Source of the DNA: Oreocharis arfaki
Lineage: Eukaryota; Chordata; Aves; Passeriformes; Paramythiidae
NCBI GenBank assembly: GCA_013398015.1
Contig: VZRR01010834.1
Coordinates: 876,373 to 940,372, forward strand
Length of the DNA: 64,000 bases
Direction: 5' to 3'
Each line of letters starts with the position of its first letter. Within the stretch, counting starts at the first letter, position 1. The position numbers and the translations under genes were made by a program. The notes under the pieces are model-generated. The model did not search any database, had not been told where the DNA came from, and worked only from the letters and a program-made list of their open reading frames with translations. Positions 22,201-37,200 of the stretch are shown piece by piece.

Positions 22201-25200
22201 AATGCCAGACTCTACCCTTATGGGTAAAATTTTCACTTTTGAAAAACGTCCTACCCATCAGCTGTTTCCAATTCTCTTGGGTACAGTTCTTAAATGTTAC
22301 CAGAACTGTTTCAATACTTGCCCACGTTGTGACCTGTTAAAAAACTAACTCTTAGGAAGGTTTAGAACACAGTAATTCTAAATATCTTACTAGAGTGATG
22401 TTAGAGGCTATAAACAAAAGTATGCAGTTACACATTTATGATTCATTGCATACAATATGTTTACATATTTACAATGAAATTCACCAAGATATGTGATAGC
22501 ATGGTAAACAACTCAGGAATTCTTTTTCATTTGCTTGCCTTACATTAAGAGGAAGCTGTAACAATCGAAACACTTGAAAAAAGATTTGCCTGTTTTCAAA
22601 ACCAAAGAAGCAAACAAAAGCTACCCAATCCTTCCTGCCCCCATAGAATTCCATCCATACAAGCTGAGCAAGACAAATTAAGAAACCTCTGTTTACACTG
22701 GTGCTTCAGTCCCCAGAAGTGCACCTTTCAACTCAGGAAGCAGGGGTCACTGGTGCAGAATCACCAGACAGTGAAAACCCCAAAACAAAACAGAAAGCCC
22801 CTATACACATCTCCCAAAATACACTCCTCAGCCCCTAACCCAAGCCTTGTGCTTTACCACTAGATCATGATTTAAATGATCAATTAATTTTATTATTCTG
22901 AGATAGCGTATCAACATACTTACACTAACATCATGTTCTAACTCTGCAAGCAGTTCAAAGTGGTGTTTTTTATTGCTCAAGGTCTCTCCGGGAACACAGT
23001 GCCACACCTACAACACAGACAGTTAAGTTTGCTCAAGGAAGCAGTAGTATAACCCCAGATGAGCTCCTCCAGTGCTGAACTCTCACATTACAATGAGGGC
23101 TGCTGGTGTCCACTCTGGGCCTTGCCTACGTAGCAGAATACAGCAAGAAATGGCACTTGAACTCATTTACCCTAAGCAGAGCCGTGTGCTAAACACAACT
23201 CAGCTGACTGCAGATAGCTACAGAGCCTAGGAGTGGGTATATCATTGCACTGAATGTGTACTTACCAAAAAATCATACACAGCAGGCTTTGGGAAATTAT
23301 TTCCTGTGTCTAGCTTCCAAATTATCTTTCCACCTAACTGTAGGCATGCTCTTTAAATTAACAAGTTTCTGGTCCTCTTAGCTGAAGAATGTACACTACA
23401 AAATTATTACACATTTTAGAAGTCTATCCCACCCAGGAAACAGAATCACCAAAGTCACAAAACATTCCAGTTCCTCCAACAAATACAGTTTGTCTTTGGA
23501 ATCCTCTTTTTACAGTAAGTTAGAATGAATGAACTTTTTTGAAAAATACCACTTTAGCTTTGAAACAGTTAAGCTAAAGCTAAATGAAGAATAAACTCTA
23601 GAAATAAACTTACTGTGATACTAGGTATGTTATTACTCTAGTACAACAGGTACATCCACCCAAAGCATTTGCCTGGCTGAATATTACAAAGTGCTGGCTA
23701 TAAATAGTTATGCAACTGTACCAGCCCCATCTACAAACCTTCACAGTGGAATCCCAAGATGCAGAATATAAGCGCCCATCACGCCAACAGATCTTGCTGA
23801 CCGCATCATCATGGCCCATTAGGACGTCTTGCTGTCTTCCAAATGCGATTGAATAGAAATATCTAACAGGAAAAAGTTACCAAAGCATTACATCTTAGTA
23901 AGACTTAAGGGGTTTTTTTCTAAATAAAGTATCTTTGTTTCTGTAGTTTCTAACAGAAATCTAGTGGGAAGAAACAGAAACACAGACACCGTGTTTTAAC
24001 AATGAATTTCTGCATCATTATCTGAAACCACAAACATAACAACCAAGGCACTCCATGCAATTCAATAAAGTTAATAGGAAATAAATACACACATATGATT
24101 GTCCCATGAAGAACTTATGACAGTGGTATCTCCTGGTAAGATGAGACAAGATGACAAAGCCTGTAAGAAAAAAAAAGTAGTATTCAATTTTTTACCACAA
24201 ATTCAATACAAGCATATTAACATGCTTTTGGAGAACAAGAAGCATTTTCATCTTCTATAAACATAACATGCAGATGTTATATGAACACCGACCAAGAAAA
24301 ACCTTAGAGGCTGGACACTGAACAACAGGAATACTTAATCTCTGTTAAATTAAAGTAGCAGAGACATTCAGAAATACGTGCGGAACTGACTGATCTTTCC
24401 AAAGAAGCTGGTATTTCAAGGACATGGTATGTAATTCCTCACTCAGAAGTAACTGGGTCAGATCATCTTTTAAGCTGCTCTCAGTTCTAGACACAAATAG
24501 CTAACAGAAACTAAAAATGCAGATTTCTTTTGATGTTTGTTCTCTGTTGCAGTGCTAGGTGTTGCTTAGCTGCTGCAGCTTTCCCTGGGAGCGCAGCGGG
24601 GGCTTCTTGGGACAAGGCAGGGATTCTCTGCCCTCCTGCAGTCCATCTCGGACGCCCCGCACCNNNNNNNNNNNNNNNNNNNNNNNNNNNNNNNNNNNNN
24701 NNNGGGGAGAGCACATGGGCAAATGGTTTCAGGGCACAGGGGTGGTACATGGGTGGAGTTGGGATACAGGAACCAATAGGGAGAACTCGGGGAGTGGCCA
24801 GGACTAGGGGCAGGGGAAGGAGGGAACCCCATGGAGAGGGCAGGAAGTGATCAGTAAGAGGGGGTACAGTGCCACAGTTCTCCATTACAGGTACTTATCA
24901 GCTCAGCTCTTCCAAAGAGCAAATATAACTGTCTAATTCCTGCTACTCTCAACAAGAAACATTATTTGCAGATACCTGCTCAGTTACACTACCATCACTG
25001 GATACGACAAGGAAAAAACCAACAATCAGCCCAGTGTTTCTACCTGATGTCATTTCTGATCATGTTTTAGGTCTATCTGAAAAACAGTAAGCTGCTGGAC
25101 TGTAAAGACTACTCCTTTCTGTACTACATTACTGTAAGTGTTTAGATCAGCACTAAAACTACAAGGCAGAAGAGTAAGAGTGTACAAGGCCTCCTCATGA

Positions 25201-28200
25201 AAAACAGACTTTTTGCTTAGGCGTCAAAGAGCTCCCTTTTCACAGTGCCAAGAAGCGGTGTTCCTGTTTCCCTTTGCTGAAGCATTAGGAACTGATGTAT
25301 CTTGATTCACCTGCTAGTGTGTCCCATGGCAGACCACAGGGTCTTGATCCTGCAACTTACTTGGGGACCAGTCAGAGCATGCAATGGCTTCTGTCTGGGC
25401 AACACATTTGCCATTCTTGTTCCCCCCAGAGAGGATGGTAGAGAAAAAAATTACATATCTTGGTGTCTTGCACTAATAGAAGACTGAACATGACAACTGG
25501 GAGTGCATCTTTATGACCCAGGTCTGGGTGCTCAAGCACAGAAAATCACAGTGCTGAAGCACAGAATATCAAATTTGGAATCCCTTTGCCAGCTCTTTTA
25601 GGAGCAGGAGAAAAATGTTGTTTAGAGGTTGCTGAGATCATTGCTCACAGAGGAAGGATAGCTCATTTTCACCCAGCACAGATTCCACTCCCTGTGCTTG
25701 GTTTTCCTTTGCTGGCTGACTCACAGGCTTTAAACACTTGGGTGCAGTAAGGCAGTGCTGGATGTGAGCACGGGGGTGGAATTTAAGCTTTGCAATTCTG
25801 GTCCCAATGGTAGTTCAAGGTCGCTCAGGAAGACACCTCTGCTGATGTCAGACTATCTTTGTCTACCACAAGCTCTTCCCTGGACAGCAGGGCAACTCAG
25901 AACACAGCCAGTGTAACCATTTAATGCTCCTTGCCCATGTTTGCAGAATGTGCTCTCTCTCTCTGGTGGTCTGAGAGTCTCAATTCACTCTGCTAAATTA
26001 TTCACACACAACAAAACTGAGTAGGCAGGGGAAAGAAAAGAGGCATTGATGGATGCTAAGTGTCATCCCTCTGAGCAGCTTTCAGAAGATTCCCAATGAT
26101 CTCCTTCTTATTTTGACAGCAACTTACCATGTTTGAAAAGGACACACTTCTCTGGATGCTTTTTGATTCTCTGGAAAACATCTTCAGAGTTGAGTCTGGG
26201 GATAAGGGACAAAATAGAAGATAAAAGGACTATTTTATATTCTAGAAGCTAATAGTTTTGCTCCTGCTTGAATATCTTACAATGAAAAGCAGACACAGGT
26301 TTCTCATAGTCTCTGAGAAACTTTATGAGTTTATAAGTCACTCTTGCCTACAGGGCCTGGAACTACTGTTTTGTACCAGCTACAGATGGACTACCCCAAG
26401 CTCATTAAACTCTAAGAACTCTGGTATCTAAATGGACAAACTTCCATTATTATTATTATTATTATTATTATCATCATCATCATTATTACTGAAATTATCT
26501 TCCAAGCCTAAATAATACTAAAATGCTTGAGTCAAAATAATCTAAAATAGAGCAAATTCATATAGTTAAGCTATTTAATTACATCAGATATATATTTCAG
26601 TTTCATGCCCTTTTGTTGAAAAAACCCCATTAACCTGCATTTACACTGCAGGTTGGTAAATACCTGTGCAATACTTACCCTGGGATGTAGTGAAAACAGA
26701 AGACCCATTGCAAGTGACAGCTATTCCAGTAATTGCCCTGTTTAATACAAGTAAGCTTGTGGTGACTTCGTAAGTTTTGAAACTTAAACACCATACTGTA
26801 AAATAGACTACAGTTGAAATCTGTTATTTGAGCTCTGTAAGAGCTAAGACATTTAAGGAGATGAAAAACACTACAGTGGTGTGTTATCTGCCTAGAGACG
26901 AAAATACACCTTGACATAATACGTGAAATACCAGGACAGGATCCCCATAGTGTTCTGTAAGAACTCCATCTTCATCAGAAGGGACTTGCCCATGTGAGAA
27001 GATGAACGGTTTCACATTTAGTTTTTCCAATTTTGGATTAGCTACAACTAGTCAGGAAGCTGCCTACAAGCAGCTGCCTACAAGCAGGTACCCCAAGTGT
27101 CAGGAATTGGAACTTTTCTCCTTTAATTTGACATTGGCAAAGTCACTATAGGTAGAAATTTAGACAAAACTTATGTCAGGGAATTAGGAAGCACAGAGCA
27201 TCCTGCACAGCCAAAGTTCTGTTACATAGCTCTGTGTCTCATTATTTCTCAGCAGTCTTCAGAAGAAGAAAAAAAAGTAATAAAAAAAATCAGAAGCTGA
27301 AATTTGAAGCTCTTCAGGATCAGGATTTCTCTAATGCTAACAATCTGGTTTCTCACTACAAATATTACCTTTTTTTAGGGACACAGTAATGTTTTCCTAG
27401 ATTGGATTACAGTCACCAAGAAAGTAGCTGGACTAAAGGTAGTAAGAAATCCTTGTAACCAGCCCAGTCACTAGGACAAGAGATGGGGCCAAAGAAAAAT
27501 CTGTTCTTTAAAATATAGCTGACATTGTTCATTATTAGGTATTTTCAAAGTTCACCTGAAGTGCCCCTACTGACTCTTGACTCCCTAGGAACCCATAAGA
27601 ACAGTAGTTCAGTATCTGGATTAACTGAAAACCTATAGCTGGAGACTTGGCAAACTGCTCACACAGCAGCAGCTTGAGGTGTACAGTAGAACAACTGAAG
27701 TGTTTAACCTTTCAAATCAGATGGGATTAAGAAGTTGGGCCCTCCTGGCGTTACAAAAAAATTAAACGGAAGTCTTTATCTGGCTGCTGTTATCAGTTTT
27801 AGAGAAGAGTAATCAATATCTGCTTCAGGTACTAAAATGGTAATGAACTCATACAGATCTAGAGCTAACGAAAAACAACAGCAAAAATCAAGCTGACAAA
27901 TACCCTCTCTGGATTCATAACCCATCATACACTCAAATTCATCTTGCATAATCAAATCACTAAGTCATCTTCACAAAGAAAAGTATTTACCTTAAACCCT
28001 ACCCATCATTCAGACTGATAGACAGATCCCCCACCCCAATTTAATGGAAGAATTTTGACTGAAAAGAATAGTACCTACTCTTTGTGAATTTTATATTGCT
28101 TATCTAATTTTAGTTTGGCAATATTGCTCCAGGCAAGTGTTATACTTTCTTCTGTCAAATCTTCAAATGATTCTTCATTTGGAGAAACTGCAATAAAATG

Positions 28201-31200
28201 CCACGACAAAGTTTCATCACAAATAGAAAATAAAAAGACATATTTCAAATACCTAGGTAGATGACATAAATATGAAAGTATAGAAATCATGCAGAGCTTC
28301 AGGAATAAGACACTTAGGCTAATGCAGAGAGTGACAAGATCACAAACTTTTTTTCTCAAATCTCTTGCTGAATTTGCATAGGTTTACACAGTCAAAACCA
28401 GGATTTTTCTCACCAAATTAGTGCCTTTAAACTGCAGACTTTACAGATTATAATTCCAAAATGGAAACAAACAAAAAAGAAAACCCAAAAACTCTGCAGC
28501 GATGTTTTGATGTCCTTTGAAATGACAAGTGCTTTCCAAATGGGAAAGAACTAGAAAAGGCAATTATTGCTAAAATACAGCATATTGCATTTTTTATTCT
28601 ATTGCATTCTGTTAAGAGCGTTACAACTTCATTTCACTGCGCTGTTGCAAAAGTTAAAGGATGAAAAATGCAACAAAGTTGAGATGATTAGATGTCGGTT
28701 ATTATAAAACGGTCAAACCCAAGAGAAACTGTTGATGTGTGAATCACATCACCAAAGGTGCCAGACTTAGGCAGCAAACCATCACATCTGTTTAACACAT
28801 TTGACCATGACTATCCCCATATACAACTTTCAAAGCCCCTCTTGCCACCTGGATGCTACAGGTTGCCATGCTAAGTAGCACTCAGTCAGTGAATTGAAGA
28901 CAGTCAAATGCAAGAAACCTTTCCAGGTGATACCTGGGCTGAATCTTCAGCTCAGAGGATAGTTAAATCACTATATACATTATGAAGACAATAGCATGGT
29001 AGTTTCAGAGAAATGGTGTAAGTCCTGACTTGAACAGAAGCCTGTGAGGGGATTACAATCCTTCTCATGAAGATAGTTATTCAATCCACTCTGGCCCTAC
29101 AATATGTAGGGAAAAAAAATTCCCTTCAGATTTTCATTCAAGTCATGGAAAAGGGAAAAAAAATTCAGATGCTTAATTTAAGTTCTTAGGGTTTACTTTG
29201 ATCAAGCCAATTAATTCATAACCCCTAAGACATTTCTGTTAAAAACCCAAACAAATCTTTACATCTTTTAAAATGCTTGCAGATACGGTCATTGCAACTA
29301 CTGTCACATCAGCTTGAAGTTTCAGGGAAGGCCAGGGATGATGGCCCTCCCACAGCTTCAGAAACAAAGGCTGAACAGTCTCAGAGGAGACCACTGGAAC
29401 AGAAGGCACAATACAGGGCAACATCTGTATTTTCAAACTTGAAACGGGTCTAGTTTACGGGTCTAGTTTGTTTTTCTTTAAGATTTAGTTCATGGATTTA
29501 TCTTGAGTTGGCTTACAGGGAAAGTAGCCAAAAGAGTTGTATAATGAGATCCTGCGGGAGAAAGATACTACTCAAAACTACAAATCCTTTACATTGGCAG
29601 TTCATCTATCAAACATTTACCTGGAGATTCAGCTATGGAAATACTGTGACTAGACGTTCGAGACAAGCTTTTCAACTTCGGAATTATCCTTTGAGGATGA
29701 GGGGTTGTAAACAACTGTTTTGGCGTCTGTCCAAACTCCAGGATTTGTGTCAGCAGAGCTACTTTTTCATTGGGGTCCATAATACTTTACAAAACAAGAT
29801 ATATAATTAAGCCAAGGAGGTAAGTACTGTTATTCCCTCCCCTCCCCAAAGCATGGGCCTGCACATGCAGTTACTACAGCACTATAGGCCATCACACATT
29901 CTTATAGAACTGATTGACTGCAGATTCACAATCATATAGCAGCTTCATAATTTTCTTTATGTAAAATGACAATATTCTCAATGACTGAAAAAATGAAGCA
30001 ATTTCATGAAAGGCAGACTGAAGAAAACCCAAGTAACAATCCTTCAATGCAAGCTGAAACTGAGAACATGATGCTGGTTCTCTGCATATTTGGGAGTATA
30101 AAACGGAAGAGAAACACTGCTCAAGTACAGAGCCCCTCTACAGCCAGCAGAGAACTTAGCGAGATACTGAGAAACTTAGCTAACTGCTTTAACAAAAACA
30201 TTCAGATTCTTGTTAATTACCTGTTTAAATCCACTCCTCCTTCATAAGTTAATGGATGGAACACTGGAAAAAAAAGTTTATTTGTACAATGTAGATATAC
30301 AAGGCTCATTTTTTTGTCTTCCTATAAACAAAGCTGCATTTTTTACTCACAGATAAGCTATTTCAGCAGGCATTAGAGTTTGAGGTCTTACATTTAACTC
30401 CTGGATTTTTTTACCTGAAAAATGTTTAGGATTTCTAAGAGACCTTCAGAAAGTTTCAGAAAAAAATCAGTACTTCGATAAAGGAAGGATCACTTATTTA
30501 AACCTCATTAAATACCCCAATGAATAAATAAACAAATAAATAAATCACCAAGCAAGCACAGTTGCATGACTGGATCTCTGGTTAATTTTTAGACAGGGAA
30601 CAGAAAGTAATAAAGAATGATCAGAAAGGTTTGTGTATTCACCTTTCCAGGTGAATTGCCATGACGCAAATGACTCTGGGGCCTCTGCTTAAGAATATTT
30701 ACTTTGACATAAGCTCATTCATACACAGATCCCTTCTGCCTCTCTTATCTACTTAAGTGCCTGCAATTCATTATGCGAATAAAATTTCATACTGCATCAA
30801 AAGCAGCATATTATGCATAAAAAGTGCTCTCATTAGTGCTCTCTTTTGAGAGGTAAAAAAATAGGTGCCATAATTTATATGCTCATTTACTGTATTTAAA
30901 GTCTGTGGTGAGTTGTAATTGACACTTAAGCTCACAGTATGACTAGATGCCAAACTCTAAAATTCTAAAATATAGCCAATCATACATTAAGGACGTGTAG
31001 AAAATACACTGAAAAGAAATGAACAACAGGTAAAAAACCCAAAACCCCCCCAACCAAACAGAAAAAAAACAAACCCAAAAAACCAACAAGAAGCAAAAAA
31101 CCCCACCACCCAACAAAACAAATCTTACTATCTCAACTATCTTACCCTGAAAGTAGAGTACTGAGTACCAAAATGAGGAGTTGCTTATTCCTACCCTCAC

Positions 31201-34200
31201 CACTGTTGTAGGAAGGTTTTCTTGTAAACTTATTCTATGTCGTTAACTGCAAATTATCTCAACATTAACTGTTACTTGTAGTCCTTCAAAAGGATCAGGG
31301 CTTCTGGAATAAACATCCTAAAAATCTGATCTGCTACTTTTTTTTACCATGAAGGTATTTCCTTATTGAGTAGTAACATACACAGCTACAATATCAGACT
31401 GATGAATAAGTTAATCACTGGTAATACTACCAAGTGTAAATAAATACATCTACACAGCAGTCACATAAGAACACCTCCCTTTGTAAGGGCCCACAGTGAT
31501 GAGATACATGTTCAGAGTAAGGCTGCAAACAGTGAAATGCCTCACATTGTACGTATTCCTTGTATACATACATGTATGCATTCCTTGTATACATACATGC
31601 AGTCCTATGTATGTATACAAGGAGAAACCAGCACACACATTTTCCTTCATTCTTGCTCCTAAAGACCTGGAGCCCGTTAGCCCATTGTTTCCCTTGCCAA
31701 TTCTCTCAGGAGGAGGGGGCAGTTGCGTTGAAACTCTCTCACTGAAATTATAGTGGAGGAAAGTCAAACACATGTTTATTTGGAGACCTTGCAGGCTCCC
31801 ATTTTTAGTTGGGAAACATTAATTCCATGCTATATTGCCACACTGTGATGTGCAAGCAATTCCCAGCAATACTACAGAATCGTCTTGCCACTCTCTGAAG
31901 CACATCTTCAAAGATGCAAATCACCATGAAGGCAATACTACCAGATAAGTCACTGTTTCAAACAAGGATCAAGTGTTCAAAGCACAGTTATGAACACTCA
32001 AAGCAAACTAAGCATTACAGATATGCTGTGATTTACCATTCCTGCCTAGTTGAAGCATCCCTTTTTATTTTTTTCCTAGTTCTATAAATGTGTATTTACC
32101 ATTTTGAGCTGCAACTGCTTCACTTCCTTTCTGCTTGTAGCCAAATATGATGTCAATCCACTCATGAAGATGTTCTGATACATACTGACTCTCTAAAGCC
32201 TCTTGGCTCTTCTGAAGAAAGTCATCAGGACCTGACGAGAAACGTTAATTAAAGGAGAAAATATTCCATTCACTATTGATATCCACCTCTCTTCCTCCTC
32301 TTTCTTGAGAAGCCAACCAAACACCCCATGCTAAACCTCAATTTTCTTATAAAAATTAAAAGCACCTATTAATTATGTCAATATTTTAAAAAAAGAATTC
32401 GCTTAGAAGAAACTGGAATGGACATTTTTGAGGAAGAACCATGATTCCAGTAATCTTGAATTAATTAAAAATACAAGAAGTTTGACTGTTATTACCTGAT
32501 GCCCAAGGTGGAAGCTCCACATCTTCAACCATCTTTCCACCCTGCCTTTTTCCCAAGTCCAACTTCAAACTGTTGACTAGAAAACTAGAATCATTTTCAT
32601 AAAATTCTGGAATCAACTGGAAGTTAAAAAAAACAAACAAAAAACAACCAAGTTTTGGTATTAGCTTAGTTTTGATCACTTAAATAGATCATTCAGTGGA
32701 AAGAAAGTTATTAAAATTCATATGTCAAGCCCTGAAGTTCAGCAGGTTTTCCAGGTTTTCCCTGCAAGACAGTTCTCTGAGCTAACCTGCTAAATTTGGA
32801 GTGGCACACATTTTTAAACAAGTAATATGTGACACATAAATCCATAGTATCTATGAGTATCTTTAGAACTCTCATTACATAGTTACCTTCTCATTTTTAA
32901 GACATCAAGTAAGAGTCAAGACTAAAATCTGGAATAAAACTAAAATTATGACCAAAGTTTCAGAGATTAAATCAATTATTTAAATACCACCATACCTAAC
33001 CATTAACTATAGACTATTTTTTAAAAAAGCATCATTGTATTAAATAATGTTTCTTTGACAAAGGAGTTTAACAGTATTTACTACAAGAGACAGTTTATTA
33101 TTCTCAACATACTCTACATGTTAAGGTTTCTCAAGGCTCAAAAACCCAAGATACTACTATAGTTTAACTTCTCCAGATGTAGTGTTGCAACAATCCTTAC
33201 AAGATTCCAGCAGACAATACATAAAATTGTATCTTTTCAGCCTTAATCCAGACTCTGGTAATTCCCATGTATTTCCAATACCATTCACAATGATACTTCT
33301 GTTAAACTAAAGTCAGAAAGCAGGCACAGACAAGCAAACATGAGCTCATATGAGATTAATATACAGTTAATAAAGGATTCATAAAATGCAGTCATCAGCC
33401 TTTAAAAAAACACCAAAAACCCAAAAAAACAAACCCACACAACTGAAAAGCACAAACAACAACTAAAAACAACCTAACACATTCCAACCAAACACTCTCA
33501 AATCAACAGTAGATGAGAAAGCTAAGCACAGATGACAAGATTTGAATAATTTTCCAGCCATTTACCTCTTTGAAATCTGTTGCACCATCCAAACAGTTTT
33601 TCCAGGTTTCTGCAATACTAGATAATACAGATCAATCACACATTTGTTAGAAAAAATATTTTTCAAAGCTTTGCACTCCCCATTGATGCATATTTGAAAA
33701 CAAAACCACCCTAGTTATAGACAAAGTGTAAACAAACCTGTTGAACATTCTGTCAGCATGATCAAACTTTCCATTCTGCAGACATAGCATGTATTCTGGA
33801 GCTTAGGAGAAAGAAAAACAGCATCAGCTTGCTCCAAACCTTGTCTGCTTTGGAGGTAATTGTCTGCTCAGAGAGCGTATAAAAGGTGTCTTACCAACTC
33901 TAACGAGATAAAACAGAACATAACCCGGAGAAGAATAATGGCTTCCATACATGAACTTGGGCTCTGGCATTTCCTGATAACGTGTCTGCAACATAGCAAG
34001 AAGAAAGAAACGCCTGTTTCAAATCAGCACTCCTGCTTTCCCTCAATACTGAACACATACACACTGTTTCTTTTTAAAGACACAGATTAGGACCACCCTC
34101 AATTTTTCTTCTAATGATAAAATAAACTCTTAAGCTCTAATAACCATGCAGCTTTAATCAGAGCGAAATAGTTGTTATAACTGATCATCCAGAACTACCA

Positions 34201-37200
34201 GGTTTTCAGTAGTTTTTTCCTCTCTCACTTTTAACACATAACTGCAGTGACTTAAATTCAAAGAAGTGCAAACAAATGCTTCCTTTTTGTCTTTCACATC
34301 AAGTTTAATGAGAATATGGAAGAACATACTGACTTCCATCAACCTGGAAGATTCCTTCCTGTATGAAGCTCCTATGCATAAATCTAAAATGCATCATAAT
34401 ATAAACAGGATGACTTTTACTGCAGTAAGCATGAAGCCAGTAACAGTTTGAGAAAAGTCAGATCTTAGAAGAAAGACTTTATATACTGTTACTGTAAACA
34501 CAATATCATTCATATTCTTACCTTCCACAACCTTAGGAAGCTCTATGACTTTGAAATACTTTAATCTTTTTTATCAATATAATGGAGTTATTCTGGCAAT
34601 ATTTTTTTCTAATGTTCTGTAAAATATTTTGGAATAATTACCTTTCCATAGAAGACAGTAATTTTACACAAATAATTAAAAGCCAAGCAACTAAGGATCT
34701 TCTAAGTCTCTAACTACGTGTTTGACAGCTTATGAAAGGAAAGCCTGCCTACCTTGAGAAACAGAAAAATGTGGTGCACTATATAGGCATATAGAATTTT
34801 CAATTTAGTGCTCTGACCTCCGTGGATCTAAATTTCCTCCCTTTGAAGTCCGCTCCCTCAAATTCAGTTTTTTCTTAAATGGAAATACTTAAGATTTCTA
34901 CTACTTTTTCTTATTTCTTTCAAACATGTGTTTTACATTACACATTTAAATCCACAGGCTTTGAAGATTCATAAATCTGTGTACGTTCGCAGCATCTCAG
35001 TGCCACCATACATATAGTCAAATGGATTTGGGGATATTATCTCAAAAGTAAGGCAAAATTTTTAAAAGCATATACATATAAAACGGTAGTAAGAGAAAGG
35101 AAATGGATTCAAATAATTTTAAATTAGTACTGACAAAACCAGTATTGATGAAATTAAGGTGGAAAATAAATGTGGAATGGTTATAGGAATGTTTGCATCT
35201 GATAAGGTTTATAGTTAACTTTAGATATAATAATTCACAAGACATAATTCCCAAAGCTTGCTGAACAAAGCTCCTTTTATTGCCAATATGCATGAGGCCC
35301 AAAATGTTCAGCATATAAATGCCAAGATATACATACCACAAGTCTATCCAGCCTTTCCTTATTCAGGGCACCAATTGGTTTACTAAGGTCACGAAATGTT
35401 TCAGGCTTTGTCAGATCTAATAAAAACCAAACCCATGGTTATAGACTCCAAGCATTCTGCTAGACATTAATGTACTCTAATCAATATTTTAAAACCAAAC
35501 AAAAAACCCCCCAATCTACCCAAGCAGCAACAAAGCAAACAAAAACCAACACAGAACCCCCTCCAGTAATTTTCTCCCTCCCTACTAACTGCAATCTCAT
35601 AAAGTCGTACTCTAAATGACTTCTCATCTTCCTTCCAAGTACATATAATCTCATACTTCTTGCTTAAGAACTAATAGTTAATATATGGGACAATTATTAC
35701 CAGCAGTATCACATAGTCAAGGCGCTGCTACCAAAGGCACAAAAGCAGCTGTATCATCTTCCTACTCACGAACCATTCCATCAGGCTCCACCATACAATC
35801 AGATTGAAGTGTTTGAGCAGGTGCTGATGAATACCACGAGATTCCCCTACTCTGCTGCTTGCAGAGGGACACAATCCTCAAAACGACAAACTCCCAACAC
35901 AAACTGCACCAAGACCCTTAATCAAGGAGTCTATTTAGGCACAAGCCTTGTCAGCCTCTTGTATTCAATTTGCAATGATAAGAATTATAAAAGAACACCT
36001 GAATTCAACACATTTCAGTGTGTATAACTTGTTCAAAAAAAAAAAAAGTCATTTTACTGGTTCTGTTCCATTTGTAAGAATCACAGAAAGTCTTTGAATG
36101 CTCAGTACTGCTGATTTGCAAAGCAGCCAAGCAGATGTCTGGCACGTGCTCTGTATTTGAGGAGTGCAATACTTGACAGAAAAAGGTATTTTGTCCCCTA
36201 AGCTAAAGAGGAGGGGTAAGTCCACAAGAAAACACCTAAGATCACTAATGCCAGGTTCATTTTCATGTAACATGAACTTTATGCAGTGTAAAAGCCCCAT
36301 AACCATTTCAGGTTGGTCACGATGCACTAACATGCCTTTTTGTATACACATACCTAACACTGAACTAGAGTAGTCTGCTATGATCCAAGGAAATACAGGA
36401 TACTGGGAGAGATCGTTGCAGCTTCTATCAGCCAGATTGTTGAGATGGAGAAGATACTGATAATTTGATAGATGTCCTCGCTGCCACTGCAACATATAAC
36501 TCTCAGCTGTGTGCTCTGCAATATGATTTTCTAAAATAAAATAAAACATTAAAAGTTGTGAGGTTTGGCATTTGACCCCCAAATTATACCATGATTAACA
36601 TTATGCAAGATACTGTAAAATAATTAAGGGCATAGTTTCTTAATAGAACAAGTCAGAATTAATTGGCAACTTCATGTTTCCATAGCTACCATAGCTTTTT
36701 AATATCTCTGCAAACGGGCCTAAACTGCATTTGGCCAGAAAAAAAAAAAAACATAAAGAAAGAGCTCTGAAACCAAACACAGTAAAAACGGATGAATATT
36801 TACTTAAGAATGGAAAAATATTTGCAGACCATGAACAACTCCCTCAGCAATCTAGCAACCTTTAAGATTTCAAATTTCTAGAAGGAGTTCTGCTAGAGTC
36901 AAGAAAAAATTTAAATATATTTTCCTACTGCAACCAAGGACACCCACTACCAATAACTTGTGGAAAGAAGTCATGTATGTACACAAACAGGATTTAATTT
37001 CAGATCCACTGAAACAGAGAGTAGAGGAAAAGAAAACTTGACCCACACTCAAGAAAGCAAGAATTATGCACCTGGAGTTCTCTTTGAAGTAAAGGCAAGA
37101 GCTCAAGGAATTCAAACTGCACTACTCTCTGCTTATTAGCTGTAATGTCAAGGTACGCTGCTGGAAAACTGGGTTATTTATTTATTTTTAATCTTTCTTC

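Noticed and set aside
24511..24885. Open frames spanning the 24.7-kb gap
   Set aside because: They read through N bases, so the frame is not real evidence.
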